Below are positions 47,630-60,300 of a DNA stretch of 64,000 bases, piece after piece (position 1 is the stretch's first letter; each line of letters starts with the position of its first letter). The notes below the pieces were generated by a model. The model was not told where the DNA came from. It did no database searches and saw only the letters and a program-made list of their open reading frames with translations. The position numbers were made by a program, and so were the translations under genes. Source of the stretch: Oopsacas minuta (lineage: Eukaryota; Porifera; Hexactinellida; Lyssacinosida; Leucopsacidae); assembly GCA_024704765.1 (NCBI GenBank), contig JAKMXF010000099.1:610419-674418 (forward strand), given 5' to 3'.

Positions 47630-47837
47630 ATTTGTGCCACACGTGGCAGAAGTTACACATCGCTAGAATATTGGCATCAGAATGGGATACATTATGAAAA
47701 TCATACCAGACTCTCTAATTGACATGCAAATATTTGTATTGTCTGATATATAGTCTATTTGTGCAAATATTTGATTCACATAAGAAGTGGTGCACAAATA
47801 ATTGATATGTGCTACTTCTACCACATGTGGCACAAAT
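47630..47837. mobile_element. Palindromic MITE-like inverted repeat
   Basis: ATTTGTGCCACACGTGGCAG at the left and CTACCACATGTGGCACAAAT at the right form about 30-bp inverted arms around a 150-bp AT-rich centre. Each arm also contains an inner CACGTG or CACATGTG palindrome. No clear target duplication. Confidence 0.65.
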
Positions 47838-49355
47838 GTCAAAATGCTAAAAGTCAGCACTATTTGTTCAGAACAATTTAGAATAATCATACTAAGGAAA
47901 TACAAATCCTTAGGATTGAAATACGCTATCATAATTGTTGCATCAGTTAATAAATATACATTGATTTAGTAAGCAAAATGTTGACTATCATAATCTAATA
48001 GTTCTTTCAGGTACGTATATTACTTTATGCATATTTACATATTCCTCTTTCTGCTAAGGTTTATATTTGTAAATTATTGGTGTGCAAGTGATTGTTTTCG
48101 GTTAGTTTATATTTTATTGTGTACAATTATTCTATGTGGGATTAATGTGATTCTGGGCTGTTTTTGATTGGAAATTTGAATCTGGTACATCATCTCCAAA
48201 TACTCTGTGTCTGCACGTGGATGGAAATGAACCAGTGCACCTACAATATTTCATAATTCTACATGTGTAATTTAAGATTATTAAGAGTTAACAGACCAAC
48301 ACTTGATGAAAATATACCTCCCATTTCAGGTCTTATAATTTGCATGTTTATACAGTCAAGGTATTTTATTGTGAAACCTACGGGACAATTCTAGATTTGG
48401 TGGCTATCAACCACTATAATACTTCACTTTTCAAAACTTAGTTACACGGTCTATGTAGGTATGTAGCAGGTAAATGTTTTTGTAGCTTAACTAAGTGATC
48501 TCTTTGATTCCAATGAGATGTTTTTGGCCACTATCGCCACCAAACAATACAATTTGTCTGTTCTGCAATATAGACATATCATATTCACCAAACTAAATCA
48601 TATACAGAATCATATGGGGGTAACTTTTTGGACAACCGGCTTGGTTCATACTATTAGAATGGTAATAATTAGCGGGCTCACATTAAGCGTACCCGATTGT
48701 AATACATATTTGTAATTCTTATTTCGAGGCTCTTCGAGGCGCATTGAGAGGTGCCGTTGTCTTCAGCTTGCCACCCCTTGTCTAAATTCAATTTGTGAAA
48801 ATATATAGAGATGGGAGTTTATTCAGTGTTCATTATTATCTATGGATCAAATAAACCGTGTAATGTTTCAAAATTAGATAGCTGCTCAGGCCTAAAGGCA
48901 CAGCAAGTTTCAGGATCATATGTCTTGTAGCCTGCATCGCTTTTATATGATCGTATATTTGAAACAAAAATAATATGATTTAATTTCATAAGTTAATTGT
49001 TTATTTCTATATACTATATGTTTTATTTCATTTTAACAGAATTGTGGAAATTCCTCCCGAGTTACCGGTGCAAGAATGCTGATATGAAACAAGATTTTAA
49101 TGAATCGCAGATCAGGAAATCCAAATATCAGCGCTACGCAAATATTCATCGCTATAAATTCATTTCGTTCATGTAGGATGAAATTATCTGCATTTGTAGC
49201 TTTCCATATTTTCTGAATGCAACTAGATAACACTGCCAAACAATTTTTGGTTAATACATTTGACATAAACATGAGATATTCCCATAGGGCTAAGAGTGTG
49301 CCATCTAATCATATGACATCTTTCGATCTGGAATTATTTTCTAGGTTTGGAATGT
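47838..49355. other. No gene recognised
   Basis: AT-rich; nothing supportable on either strand. Confidence 0.45.
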
Positions 49356-49363
49356 GTGATTCA

Positions 49364-49886
49364 CAGTAGTGGCCCCAGGACTAATTTGGGCGGCTCGAGC
49401 CCCAGTAATTTTGGAGAGGCTGTCCGAAATTTTGGGAACGGGATAAAATTTGAAATTTGTGACCAAACATGTTTCGATTTGTTTTGTTTGGTTTTGAAAT
49501 GTACTTAGTTGTTATGTCCATATTTTTGTAGTATTATATTTCCAGATGCCTAGTTTAGTTACTAATCCGCCTTATTCCCCCTAAAATCTTGTTTCTTACT
49601 CTGTTTTGAGTTCTTGCGCTATACTTCTTTTGAATATTTTCATTTAATTTACTTATTTTCCTGCTACTTTAATTTTCTAACAACTCAATTATGTTCATAC
49701 TTGACAATTAGCCACAGCTTGATAAACCCCTTTCATCCACAGCATCAAAGAACATATTTTTGGCAGTTATACGGCAAGTAGTTGAGTAATATAATTGATA
49801 TGCCGAATGAACTTGGCCCCCGCGAAAAGCGTGTCCCCCCTCCCAGCCCCCTAGCCCCACAGTTCGCCAAATTCTGGCTCCCGCTG
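49364..49886. mobile_element. hAT-type MITE with 8-bp duplication
   Basis: GTGATTCA at 49356-49363 and 49887-49894 flanks the element. The ends are CAGTAGTGGCCCCAGGACTA and, inverted, CAGCGGGAGCCAGAATTTGG; the match is partial. 523 bp, no coding capacity. A diverged relative lies at about 32530-33090. Confidence 0.75.
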
Positions 49887-49894
49887 GTGATTCA

Positions 49895-50848
49895 TTACAT
49901 CATGTTTGTGAAACTTGATCATGCCTTCAGTATATTTGCTAATATCACGAGTAATTCACTTTGAATTAACTACAATGCACGTCTTATTTATCCCTGGTCC
50001 ATAAAATAATTGTGGTTTCCAGTTCTTATATTGCTTAGTTCAGGCAAGCCCATTACTTGTTGTCTTGATCATGACGATTATTTGTATATACACACCGTTA
50101 CAGTTCACACCACTTCCGTTCGTAGATCAATACTCAGTATGCACCTGTGAATAAGGTAATAGTATATGCTATTTATTTGAAGATGCGAGCCACTGAGCTA
50201 AAATTACAGTTTTCATTTGAGCTGATTTTCTGTTTATCGATGAAACTTTTTGATACCATTGTATTCCATATCATGTATAATTTTTATGTTTGGAAGCGTG
50301 TATCCCCACTTCCCCTTGGACAATCATTGCAATTACTATTCGATGGTTATTGCTCCCGTTGTTCCCCCGCGCTTGTTTCTATTCATGTTGACAATATTAT
50401 GAAAATTATCACTTAGAGCATATATATTGCAAATCCTCAATCTACTTGTCCTGGTACAACTCTTTTTCAGCTTTTGTATGAAATACTAGTTGATTACTAA
50501 GCTAGTTGTGTTTTATGTCATTAGAGACTGATCTTACAAGGAGAATGTAGACTACCCAGGTTTAGTGATCACCGCTCCAAAGAAACTAAATTCCTCATAG
50601 ATTTTCAGATTGTAAACAATATAAATTAGCCAACAAATCACTTTAGACTTTGAAATTTGATCTAAATAATGGTCCCCTCTAATATGTTACTGTCCCCCCC
50701 CAAATACTATTTGGTCGCTATGCAAATGCACTACGTTACATTAGGGTCTGTTTGTACTTTTTGGAAGTGGATTCAGATCTTCGATGACTAGAGATGTGAT
50801 GCACACTCAGTTTTATATATCACTATGGTCACAACTTGAAGGGATTTA
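49895..50848. other. No gene recognised
   Basis: AT-rich sequence with an unremarkable 89-codon open frame (50147-50416, +). Confidence 0.45.
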
Positions 50849-50948
50849 TACGAAGGGCATTCGAAAAGTTTTGCCGTTTGATATGAAACCATTAATCTGT
50901 CGGATATTTTTCGCATCCATCTTTTCAGACATATTTTATTAGTATACA

Positions 50949-51660
50949 TGGCTTCTAAAATAACTAAATCTAAATCAGATCTCACAAACGTGATTTTCGA
51001 GCAATGATTTTGATCTTATTCAAACTACAAAAGACAAAAGTAGAAATCTAAGAATCTTTACAGGAACATTTCCTGGATCTAGCTCCTTCTCTAAGTACAG
51101 TTGAACGATTGTACAGGGAATTCATTCAGGGAAACTTTGTTCTTGAAGATGCTCGTCGTTCAGAAAGACCGAATATTTCACATAATGAAGAAAATGTTAA
51201 CGAAATACTAGATCTAATTACTAAAGATCCTCATATTATATACGCTCAGTTAGAGTACGAAACCGAATTATCATCGAGGACAATTAATATTATTTTGCAC
51301 AAAGAGCTCTGTGTCAGGAAGTTGTGCGCCCGATGGATCCCCCATTCATTGAACTAACAGCAAATAATTTCCGCATAGACTTTAGCAAAATTATGCTCAA
51401 AAGGTTTGCAAATTGAAATTCAAGAGCTATTTCTTCCCTACAGGTGGTGAGACATTGATATACCATTATGAGCCAGAAGCAAAGCGAGTGTCAAACGAGT
51501 GGGTTGAAGAAGATGCCCCACCTTCAACCAAAGTGCGGAGGGCTAGACCTGTTTGGAAACAAATGTGGCTGATTTTTTTCAGATCTAGTGGGTTTGTCGA
51601 ATCCGTTGCTCTCAAGGATAGAAAGACTGTTACTGCCGACTGGTAAACTACAGTGTGCCT
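50949..51660 (+). pseudogene. Mariner transposase, first piece
   Basis: Starts MASKITKSKSDLTNVIFEQ, then broken frames, an HTH region ending CARWIPHSLN, and the catalytic start FPTGGETLIYHYEPEAKRVS (the usual GDE reads GGE, so the first Asp is lost). It runs through FFRSSGFVESVALKDRKTVT to codon TTVCL, where the hAT begins. Confidence 0.75.
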
Positions 51661-54273
51661 CAGTGGTTATTTTAACGATTTTTTATAACTTCACATCTCC
51701 AAAATAGTACAAGTAAATTAGGTCTCCGAGCGATTAGGTCCCATAATTATACAATCCACCTCTTTTATCTAACCATGTAGTATAGGAATCGTGTTATTGA
51801 TGTATTATTCTATAAAATAGCATCATGTCTAGCTACAAGTTTAAGAAATCTAAAATGATCTCTTAATGGTCCTATCTGAAGTGATAGTATCTAATGTTGT
51901 GTCAGTTAGACTATGTTCGAATACATTTTTGTACCATTTTTGATCTCCTGCTTTCAATGAATCTCTCTTTCTATGTTCCACTTCATTAATCCATTTATAC
52001 ACTGCTGGTCTTGGATTAAAATTGCTCAATTCAGGCATATTGATATGAACGTATAAATAATCACTGATTGTACTTCGAGATAGAGAAGATCTTTTCTTGA
52101 GTTTAAGCTTATTATAAGCAGAAATTAACCTCTCGCAATCCGCTGAATGAGGTTTACATACTAAAATGCGACTTATTAGTATAGAAATTTCATAAAAATC
52201 CCCAGTTTTGATTGAACAAAGATGACGTAAAACCTTGTTTGGGGTTCTTTCTGGAAACTCCAATTTATTGATATCATCATATTGATCAGCTACTGAGGCA
52301 AGGTCTACATCAGGTGCAATGCAACAATGAACATCCCTAACGATATCTTCATTTGAAGTGAAATTTACAAAATCTGATATATTCCGAATAAATTTTTCAT
52401 CGAGTTCTAGTCTCGAATTCAAAGAAGTCTGCAAGCTGTAACCGAAATATGACGAATAGTAGTGAAATCCCTTCTTTCTTTGATGAAACGATGTCTACCA
52501 CCAATCCGTGGTTCCTTATTCCAGAGTTTAACTTCAAATAACATGCCATCGCTGTAATTCTTCCCAAAGGCTTCTTCCCAACCACCAAGAATAGGTTTCT
52601 CACAAATATTTCTCAATTTAGCTTGCATTTTCATATATTCAAACGGGACATCAACTATAGTAATGAGATCGCTCTGCAATTTCTTTTGAAATTTTTGTAA
52701 GAGAAATAAAAGATCTGAGGTAAAACAGATTAATTTCAGATTATCAAAATTGGTGAGGAGTTTCCCCAAACCTATTCCAGTAGGATCAGTTGTTTGAGAA
52801 AAATATAATTTGAGAACTCTCCAAGATATTAAAATGGGATTCAAGAGAGACTCAGTAAATTCAGCCCATCTTATTTCATAATCCTGAGGAAATTTTCGTA
52901 ATTGTACCTAGCAATCTAATTCAGTTGTACCGCGAGCGGACTTATGGCAGTATGAACTGATTTCAGTTAACTTGGAAATGAGAATATTAAGTTCATGGAC
53001 TTCTTGACATAAATCCTTCAAGGCTAGTGCTGAAGAATGCACAGCATAAACAGATTTAAGGATAGGTTTTCAATTTGAGGGCATCATGTTCATCATCTAA
53101 TAATTTCCAGAGACCATTTGTCGACTAACATTCTTATTCCCTCCATCGGTCGATATATGATTAATGAGACTCAAGATAAATTCAAAATCAACAGTATCCT
53201 TAATACCTTCCTTAATCGCTAATAAATGTCCTTTTGCGCCTCCTTTAGATACATACCAATACCCAGGAATCTTGTATCCTCCCGTCCATCACCATCAATT
53301 ATTTTCAAAAGGAGGAATTCGTTATCCTTTTGAGTCCTATCCATATATGCATCGCACCTAAATGAGGCCGCTAAATATGATTCCATTTCTTTTGTAAACA
53401 TCGGCAAGTCAGCAGATACAATTGTCCGAAGAAGTTGTCGATACATAACAGGGGTTATATATTCAAGATCGAAATTTGATGGTTTATATGGGATAAACTC
53501 CTTATTGAAATTTTCGATGCTACAATGCGTGGATGCCAAGGAAATGCTGAATTGATTAGCATTTTAGCATCATTAAAAACATGAATAATCAATTGTCCAA
53601 TTTTATCTGCCAACTCCTTATTATGACTCGAAATCATTCTTAGAAGAGGAACTGATTGAACTTTTGATATTGTTGAAAGTTTTTTTAGCCGATCTGCCTT
53701 GACACACTCCAAATGTATTTGATTGTCTAAATGATTCGATATCGCATCAGTACGAGCAATCGCGCCATCAATTGTACAGATTGCTGGTTGACGTCCATGA
53801 TAACAAAATCGTTTTACAGTATTTGGGTTACCGACACAAACACTACATCGAATTCTTTTACGTTCCCCAGGTTTACCAACTTTAATAAATTCAAAAACAT
53901 TTGGATTGTGGGATTGGAGATTTTGAGCGATAAATTCCCTGGAAGAGGAATGATCTTCGAGAGAGAAATGGCAAATAAGGAAGTCTGTTTGGACATAATA
54001 GAAATGAGTGTAGAGTAGTGTAATAATACGTAGTAGAATAATACTTCATTCACTAATTACCAATTACTCTATGCTAGTAACATATAATTGAACACAAAGA
54101 TAAAATATGTGGTTGTGAAATAACTATAGATTGATTTATAATACTATACGAATTTCATTTGACATGTAAAGTTCAAACACATTTTTTTATACTTCACATT
54201 TTGCATTTTATTACTACACATAATCAGTTATAGCTTCACATTTTCGGATCATCGGAGCTTAAAATAACCTCTG
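51661..54273 (-). mobile_element. hAT transposon inserted in the mariner
   Basis: GTGTGCCT (51653-51660 and 54274-54281) is the 8-bp duplication. The ends are CAGTGGTTATTTTAA and, inverted, CAGAGGTTATTTTAA. 2613 bp. One - strand transposase pseudogene fills it. Confidence 0.9.
51852..54030 (-). pseudogene. hAT transposase (KIAA1586-like), degraded
   Basis: Reading leftwards: an N-terminal zinc-finger region (RIRCSVCVG, FCYHGRQPAICTIDGAIART, DAISNHLDNQIHL), then LLRMISSHNKELADKIGQLI, the RNase H-like part FTKEMESYLAASFRCDAYMD and the STDGGNKN motif, long helical insertions, and the C-terminal dimerisation block ISRILVCKPHSADCERLIS followed by LSRSTISDYLYVHIN. At least six frameshifts or stops. 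The zinc finger plus KIAA1586-like order is that of a known hAT branch. Confidence 0.75.
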
Positions 54274-54281
54274 GTGTGCCT

Positions 54282-54354
54282 ACTCAAAGTCATCACTGCA
54301 ATTGAGTCATCGCCGGAGAAGACAGGCATTAGAGGAATTCTTCTTTCATGATAC
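54282..54354 (+). pseudogene. Mariner transposase, middle piece
   Basis: 73 bases between two insertions read KVITAIESSPEKTGIRGILL, then the decayed HHD motif carrying the second catalytic Asp, cut at the CACTA-like element. Homology to the mariner family is continuous with the pieces on either side. Confidence 0.75.
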
Positions 54355-56648
54355 CACAGCCCTGCGGAAAAAAAAATTTTATTTGCTGATTGTTATTGCA
54401 AAACATGTTCTAATCCACATTTTAATACTGATTTTGAATAATTTTGTAAAATATACGTATCACGTCTAGTTTTTTTGCAAAATTATTTTTAAATACTGGT
54501 ATATTTATCGATGAATGCATGAACCTCTACAAGTAAAATAGTGAAAATCTGCCATTTATAAATTTTTATTGATAATATAATCTTAGTTAATAAATAATTT
54601 GAATATATTAGTCTGAATCAGGAGTAAATTTCCGTTTTTTTGACATTCTAGCATGAATAACATCAATACAATCTCTCTTGAGGCACCAGCAGTAATCAGC
54701 CATCATATGAACGTCCCACCTCCCCTGATATCGTGTTTCCATTGTTTTTATGTCTTGGTGGAATCGTTCACCTTGCTCCTCGGAAACAGCTCCAAGATTC
54801 TCTGGAAAATAGTCAATATGACTGTGAAGAAAGTGAACTTTTACACTCATATTGCAGCCGAGATTCTTGTAAGATTCAATCAACTCATTCACAAGTATTT
54901 TATAATTAGGAGATTTCGTATTTCCCAAGAAGTTTTTCATGACATCTACAAATGCATTCCATGCACATTTTTCTTTGCATATCATAGAATTTGAAAAATT
55001 ATCATCTCGAACAAGTTGTCTTATCTGAGGACCGTCGAATATACCGGCTTTTCTTTTTTCATCACTTAGGTAGTAAAATTTCTCGGTAATATATTTGAAA
55101 CAATTTCCTTCTTTATCTAATGCCCTTACAAACTGTTTCATCAATCCTAATTTTATATGAAGTGGTGGAAGCAAAATCTTGAGAGGATCCACTAGAGGCT
55201 CGTGAATAATGTTCTTATCTCCAACATTAAGATTGGTTCTAGCTGGCCAGCTCTGTCTAGAATAGTGTTCGCTCTTTGCACGACTGTCCCATAAGCATAA
55301 AAAACAAGGGTATTTTGTATATCCTGATTGCTGTCCCAAAAGAATGCATATGATTTTTAAGTCACCACAGATTACCCAATTGTGCTGGTTATAATTAATT
55401 TTATGAAGCACAATTTTCATGTTATCATATCGTTCCTTTAAACTTACTGAATGTCCAATTGGTATGGAACTAAATTTGTTGCCATTATGAAGTAGAACAC
55501 ATTTCAAACTTTGTTTTGAACTATCAATAAAGAGTCTCCGATCATTAGGTACATACGGACATCCAAGAGCATTAACTAGCGGTGAAACATCATGACAAAA
55601 CACAAATCCGTCTTCCATTATGAAATATTTCAAAAATTCGATCTCTCTGTTCCTATATGAGTAAAATTTTGTTTCTGGGAGAAGCAAGTTTTTTTCTTTT
55701 AGCCTAGAACCTAACAACTCCGCAGATTCTTAGGTAAATCTAAATCAAGTACCAAATCATTTAATTCAGACTGATTAAATAACTGTGGAGAATTAGAACG
55801 AGATAATACACACGGAATAAAATCCTCATCTTCTCTAATTAATGAATCTCTAGTTTCACAATCATCAATTTCCGAGATAACATCCAAATTAGTAAATTTT
55901 GGAACAGGTACATCAATAGAATGGGGAACGGGTCGTATTGCTGAATGTAAATTTGGATACTTGATCAATGACTTGGTTTTAGCATTGAATCCGGAAATAT
56001 TCGCCATACAAAAGTAACAATCGCTAATGTGATTTTGTGGCTCTCTCCATATCATTGGAATTCCAAAACTTAAACTCTTTCTGATTCCTTTTGTCCATTG
56101 TCTCAAATTTTCTACACAAGATCGGCACACTGTATGTGGAGCCCATGTTTTGTCTTGATCACCTAATCTCATTCCAAATTATTCTAAATATGCTTTTTTA
56201 ACAAATCCTGTTATTGTCGTAGTTTGTTTAGAAGTCATAAAACTCCCACAAATATAACAAAAGACGTCTGGATCATTACTGCACCTTCTCCGATAAGCCA
56301 TATGATAATAAAATATCAAAATAGTAGACTATAGTACAATAAAGCTGTATATAACAAAAATAAAAATAAAACAAATTATGTAGAAAAGAATGGAGTTAAA
56401 GGGACTAATTAGAAAATGCAATAAAGCACGCATCTGTTTATTTCAAAAGACAAAAATTCACACATGTATCAAATATAATCATTTATTCTAGGGAAGTGTA
56501 CTTAAAAAAATCGACTTACATTAAAATGACATTTGAGTAAAAACGAGACGTGATAGGGGAATTCTGATGACAGATTGAGAATCAGCATACTCAAGTTAAC
56601 TAAAAACAACCCATGGATAATAATCAGCAAATTTGACGCAGGGCAGTG
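54355..56648 (-). mobile_element. CACTA-like transposon inserted in the mariner
   Basis: The ends CACAGCCCTGCGG and inverted CACTGCCCTGCGT share CCCTGCG and, further in, TTTGCTGATT. The mariner sequence duplicated at the junctions is 3 bp (TAC at 54352-54354, TAA at 56649-56651; the uninterrupted mariner would read GATAATGCATC). CACTG-type ends with a 3-bp duplication are the pattern of CACTA/CMC elements. 2294 bp with one gene, nearly intact. Confidence 0.8.
54608..56301 (-). pseudogene. Uncharacterised transposase-like gene of the CACTA-like element
   Basis: Reading leftwards from ATG 56301: two CxxC pairs (CYICG and, near 56130, CRSC), a further DCYFC pair, then a long domain: LFIDSSKQSLKCVLLHNGNK (Asp), WVICGDLKIICILLGQQSGY (Asp), PCFLCLWDSR (CxxC), LKILLPPLHIKLGLMKQF, VKVHFLHSHIDYFPENLGAV followed by SEEQGERFHQD (His pair and Glu), and MMADYCWCL. 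Such proteins are scattered through arthropod and cnidarian genomes, usually annotated as uncharacterised. Only two breaks: a stop (YLE*FG, near 56180) and a frameshift near 55720. Confidence 0.7.
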
Positions 56649-57003
56649 TAATGCATCATCGCATACGGCAATCAGAACTTGTGAGTTTTGGAAAGTTCTA
56701 GACTCAAAACATTACCTCACCCACCCTACTGTCCTGATTTAGCCCCTGGCGACTTCTGGTTATTCCCTAGACTCAAAGATAAATTACGTGGGAAGAGATT
56801 TCCGACTAATGAGGAGTTGAGAGGGGCACTTTTCCAAACGATCGGAGGCATACCCAAAGAGCGCAAATAATGTTTTGATAATTGGTTTACCAGAATGAAA
56901 ATTGTATAGATTGTCAGGGAGAGTATTTTGAAAAATGTAATAGTCAAATTTATAATTACTATCTGATATGTCGGTCAAAGTCAAACTTTTCGATTGTCCC
57001 TCG
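56649..57003 (+). pseudogene. Mariner transposase, last piece and right terminal repeat
   Basis: Continues SSHTAIRTCEFW, then (after a frameshift) LKTLPHPPYCPDLAPGDFWL with the third Asp (D in GDFW), FPRLKDKLRGKRFPTNEELR, and a stop after KERK. The right TIR ends at 57003. Confidence 0.8.
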
Positions 57004-57309
57004 TATGTATATACCTCAACAAGTTGGCATTGAAACGAATTTTGGGATCGATATTCGTAATCAACTAAATATTTACGTCGTTTAAGTGGTCACTCAAAAA
57101 TGTACTGTATTACTTTTCCATAGCAACGCATGAATTTCTCTGGAATGTTACAACATTCCATCCTCAAATTTTGTCCTAAACTTGTCGAGTAACCAATTTT
57201 TCGTCCCCCTAGGCTATCTGAGTCTACCCAAACTGTGTACCTAATTATGTGATTTGCCCAACTTGTAACAGCTTCAGCACTAACTTCCCAGACTTAATGA
57301 AGAATTAGT

Positions 57310-60300
57310 ATGACCGTGACCTACGCAATATAAGGCCTGACTGTTCATTGGGACCATGGATTACTTAAAGTGCATACATTGAATATGATATGTTGAGATT
57401 AATACCATTGTTTTTTGACAATATTCGTACCAAATGGTTGATAGAAGGTAATCATATTTTACACTACTCAACAAAAATTGTATAAACAAAGAAAGAAGAA
57501 ATGCTAGGACAACAAAAAGACTGCCAACAGCAAAATTACTAATTATTTTGATTTGAATTTGGTGTATTTACGAGAGTTATGCGAGCTTTTAGTTGATGTC
57601 CTTTTCAACGAATTCATGTTCTTCACTTTGTTAGCTAGGATACAGTTGGTTGCTGAAAAAATAATATTCTTTAAGATATTCCATCCTATTGTGTCACAAG
57701 TAGGGCATTTGTTTCTCCAAAACTCAGTTTCATTACTCTCGATTACATTTAATGTTAAGGAAACTAAGATCTTCCGAGATGGACTTGTTATAAAGAGATT
57801 GAAGAGACTAGAATCCATTTCGATTCTGGAGTAGAACTTCCAACTGCTTCAAGTACTGGAACTGAAGGCCACTTAAGGCCTCCTCTGTCAATCGAACATA
57901 TTAAACCATAGACGGGATCAGTTACATCTAATTCGAGAGTATCTTCCTCAACAAGACTTGACAAACACTGAGAGCAAATACTGCTCACTTCTTCTGTATC
58001 TCTTACGCCAGAAGAGTGAGTAATACCTCGCTTAGAATAGAAAGCACTTTTGAAGATGGAATGAACACAGTAACCGGAAATAAAGGATAAAGATTGAATG
58101 AAAGAAGTATTGAGTATGATTGGTGTCTCCTCTTCATTGTACACTCTGTTATAGGGGTCCAAATTGGCTATATTGTAATCGCTAGATTCTTCAGAGATTG
58201 CAAATGACTTTAAAAATTCTTTTAATGAGATTGAGCTCTCACCCGGAGTACTAGAGGAGAACAACTCCAGAATTGCAGAAATCTTAATTAGTCTCTCACT
58301 TTGCAAAATTTGGAAAAATGTAACATTGTACTAGCACCGCTCATCATTCGGTATATCCCCAAGTGATGTTCAATTGGGTCGTTTTGAAGGAAAGAATTAA
58401 GAACATAGGCAAAACCACAGTTTTTGGTAAGATGGTTAACTATCCCCTCAAGGACAATACACGAATGGCGAAAACTGGTAAAGGTTTGCGCAGTGAGTTT
58501 TCCTTTTCCCTGCTTTGGGGTAAAGTTCTCCATTCATCAAGCCATTTCACAACATCTGAAAGAAATACAAACCGAATGTCATTACTCTGTAGTGGCATAG
58601 AAAGCTCGTCATTTAGACGGATGTCTTTATTAGGTCTATTAATGTTAAAGATCTTCCATACCTTACAAATAAGGCTAATGAACTGAGCTGTTTCTGAAAC
58701 TTGACCATATTTAGAACCATGGACTGTTAAAGCTGCAGAGGTTGAGTCGTCAAATATGCGAAGTGCTAAATTGACATTCTGTGTTTCAAGGCTAGATGGC
58801 CAGCAAGATTTTGCTGTTAATCGGTGGGCTGTTTTAGCGACAGAACTTTGCTCAAGTTTAAAGAGATTCTGAAGGTCTTGAAATGCTACCTTTAAAGTAT
58901 ATTCGCAAGATACAAATGAAGGACAGCTAAACGTGTGATTAGAATCGATTTGATTTATCCAATTATCTTACTGTTTTGATGATGTGGACAAAGTCAAAGA
59001 TAAGATACAGAGGTCTACAAGTGCCTAATGCGTGAGGTACACAGGTTTCAAGATTGGAAGTAGGGGACAGTAACTTAAACAGATTCACATTCAGAGGGTA
59101 GTTATTTGTACAAATAACTTGAATTTGAAGATTGCAACTTTCTATATCCTTGATCACTTCATGTAAAATAGGTAATATTTGAGCAGCAGAAGATTTTGCA
59201 CAAGGTAGGAGTCGTACAATTGTAGACCATTTTTTGCATAAACTTGATATCATAAATGCTAGAACTGTATTGGTTGCTTCGTTCTGTGTAGTCGAAGAGC
59301 CGAGTATTCTCCCACCTGTGTAAGAAAACTCTGATTTGACATGTATTTCATCCATATGTAATGTAGCATTCCTTTCTTGGTTATTGAAATTAGCAGTAGA
59401 AGTTTTCAAATATGTTTGCAACTCACACTTTAAGCATATAGTCCCATAAAGACTATGGAGAGTTGTTGGGTGGGGAAATATTAAACATTTCAAAGACTGT
59501 AAGTAGCTGTAGTACTTAGAAGATATCAAATGAGATTTTAGAGCTAGCACCATTGTAACAATTGTACAGTCTTCGATTTTAGGAATTAGTGTATTCTCAA
59601 GCTGACACAGTAGAAATTTTAACTGGGGTAACAATTCTGAATATTTCTCTAGCATATCGTTCGAAGTTCCTATCTTTGAAATCGTACTTTCAATGTTAGA
59701 AGTAGCTTGGCGAATACAGTTTTCAACAGGGTCCTTAGTGTATGCAAAAACCTCGCTGATGATGGTATAGATTTCTCAAATATCACTGGGATTGTGTATT
59801 GCGAGAGGAATTTGAATGTTTTGACAGAAGCCTGTAGGTGTTAAGGAGTCATTAATTGAAACATATGCTGGAATATATATATATGTTTGTCTTTTGACAG
59901 CTTTAGCAAGTTAATAGACGTGTCATCTGAAACCCATTTAACCCAAGAAGAAGGTATTTCAAATTCTTCGAGTTTACATTTTAGCTCTCCTAATGATTTG
60001 ACACCGAACTTACGATCCTCAGCTTTATGAAGATCAAGGCTCTGCTCTAAGGCTTGAAAGAACAATTTACTCTCGATCTTCCCACGATCTAAACGTTCAG
60101 GCTTCGGAGATGGTGAGCTCAGATACTTGGGACAACTGGGAAGAAGACAAGGTAAAGCGTTCTTATGTGGAGTTGGTCGCCGAGAAAATTTTGTTATGAG
60201 CCATCAGGCTGAGGCATATCCATTTCAGTGATGACATCTTCAGTACGAAAGTGATTAGAGCAAACAAATACGCTTTTTAGATCTTCAATATCCTCCCTGT

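Larger units (their letters stand above)
50851..57003 (+). mobile_element. Mariner transposon split into three pieces by two younger transposons
   Basis: The left end CGAAGGGCATTCGAAAAGTT and inverted right end CGAGGGACAATCGAAAAGTT are mariner TIRs, with TA outside both (50849-50850, 57004-57005). Removing the hAT (51661-54273 plus one duplication) and the CACTA-like element (54355-56648 plus one duplication) leaves about 1.24 kb, the normal mariner length, with homologous reading restored over both junctions. Confidence 0.9.

Noticed and set aside
57301-57310. An 8-bp duplication for the P-type element
   Set aside because: Flanks AGAATTAG and ACAAATTT do not match; the outer border may be off or the duplication lost.
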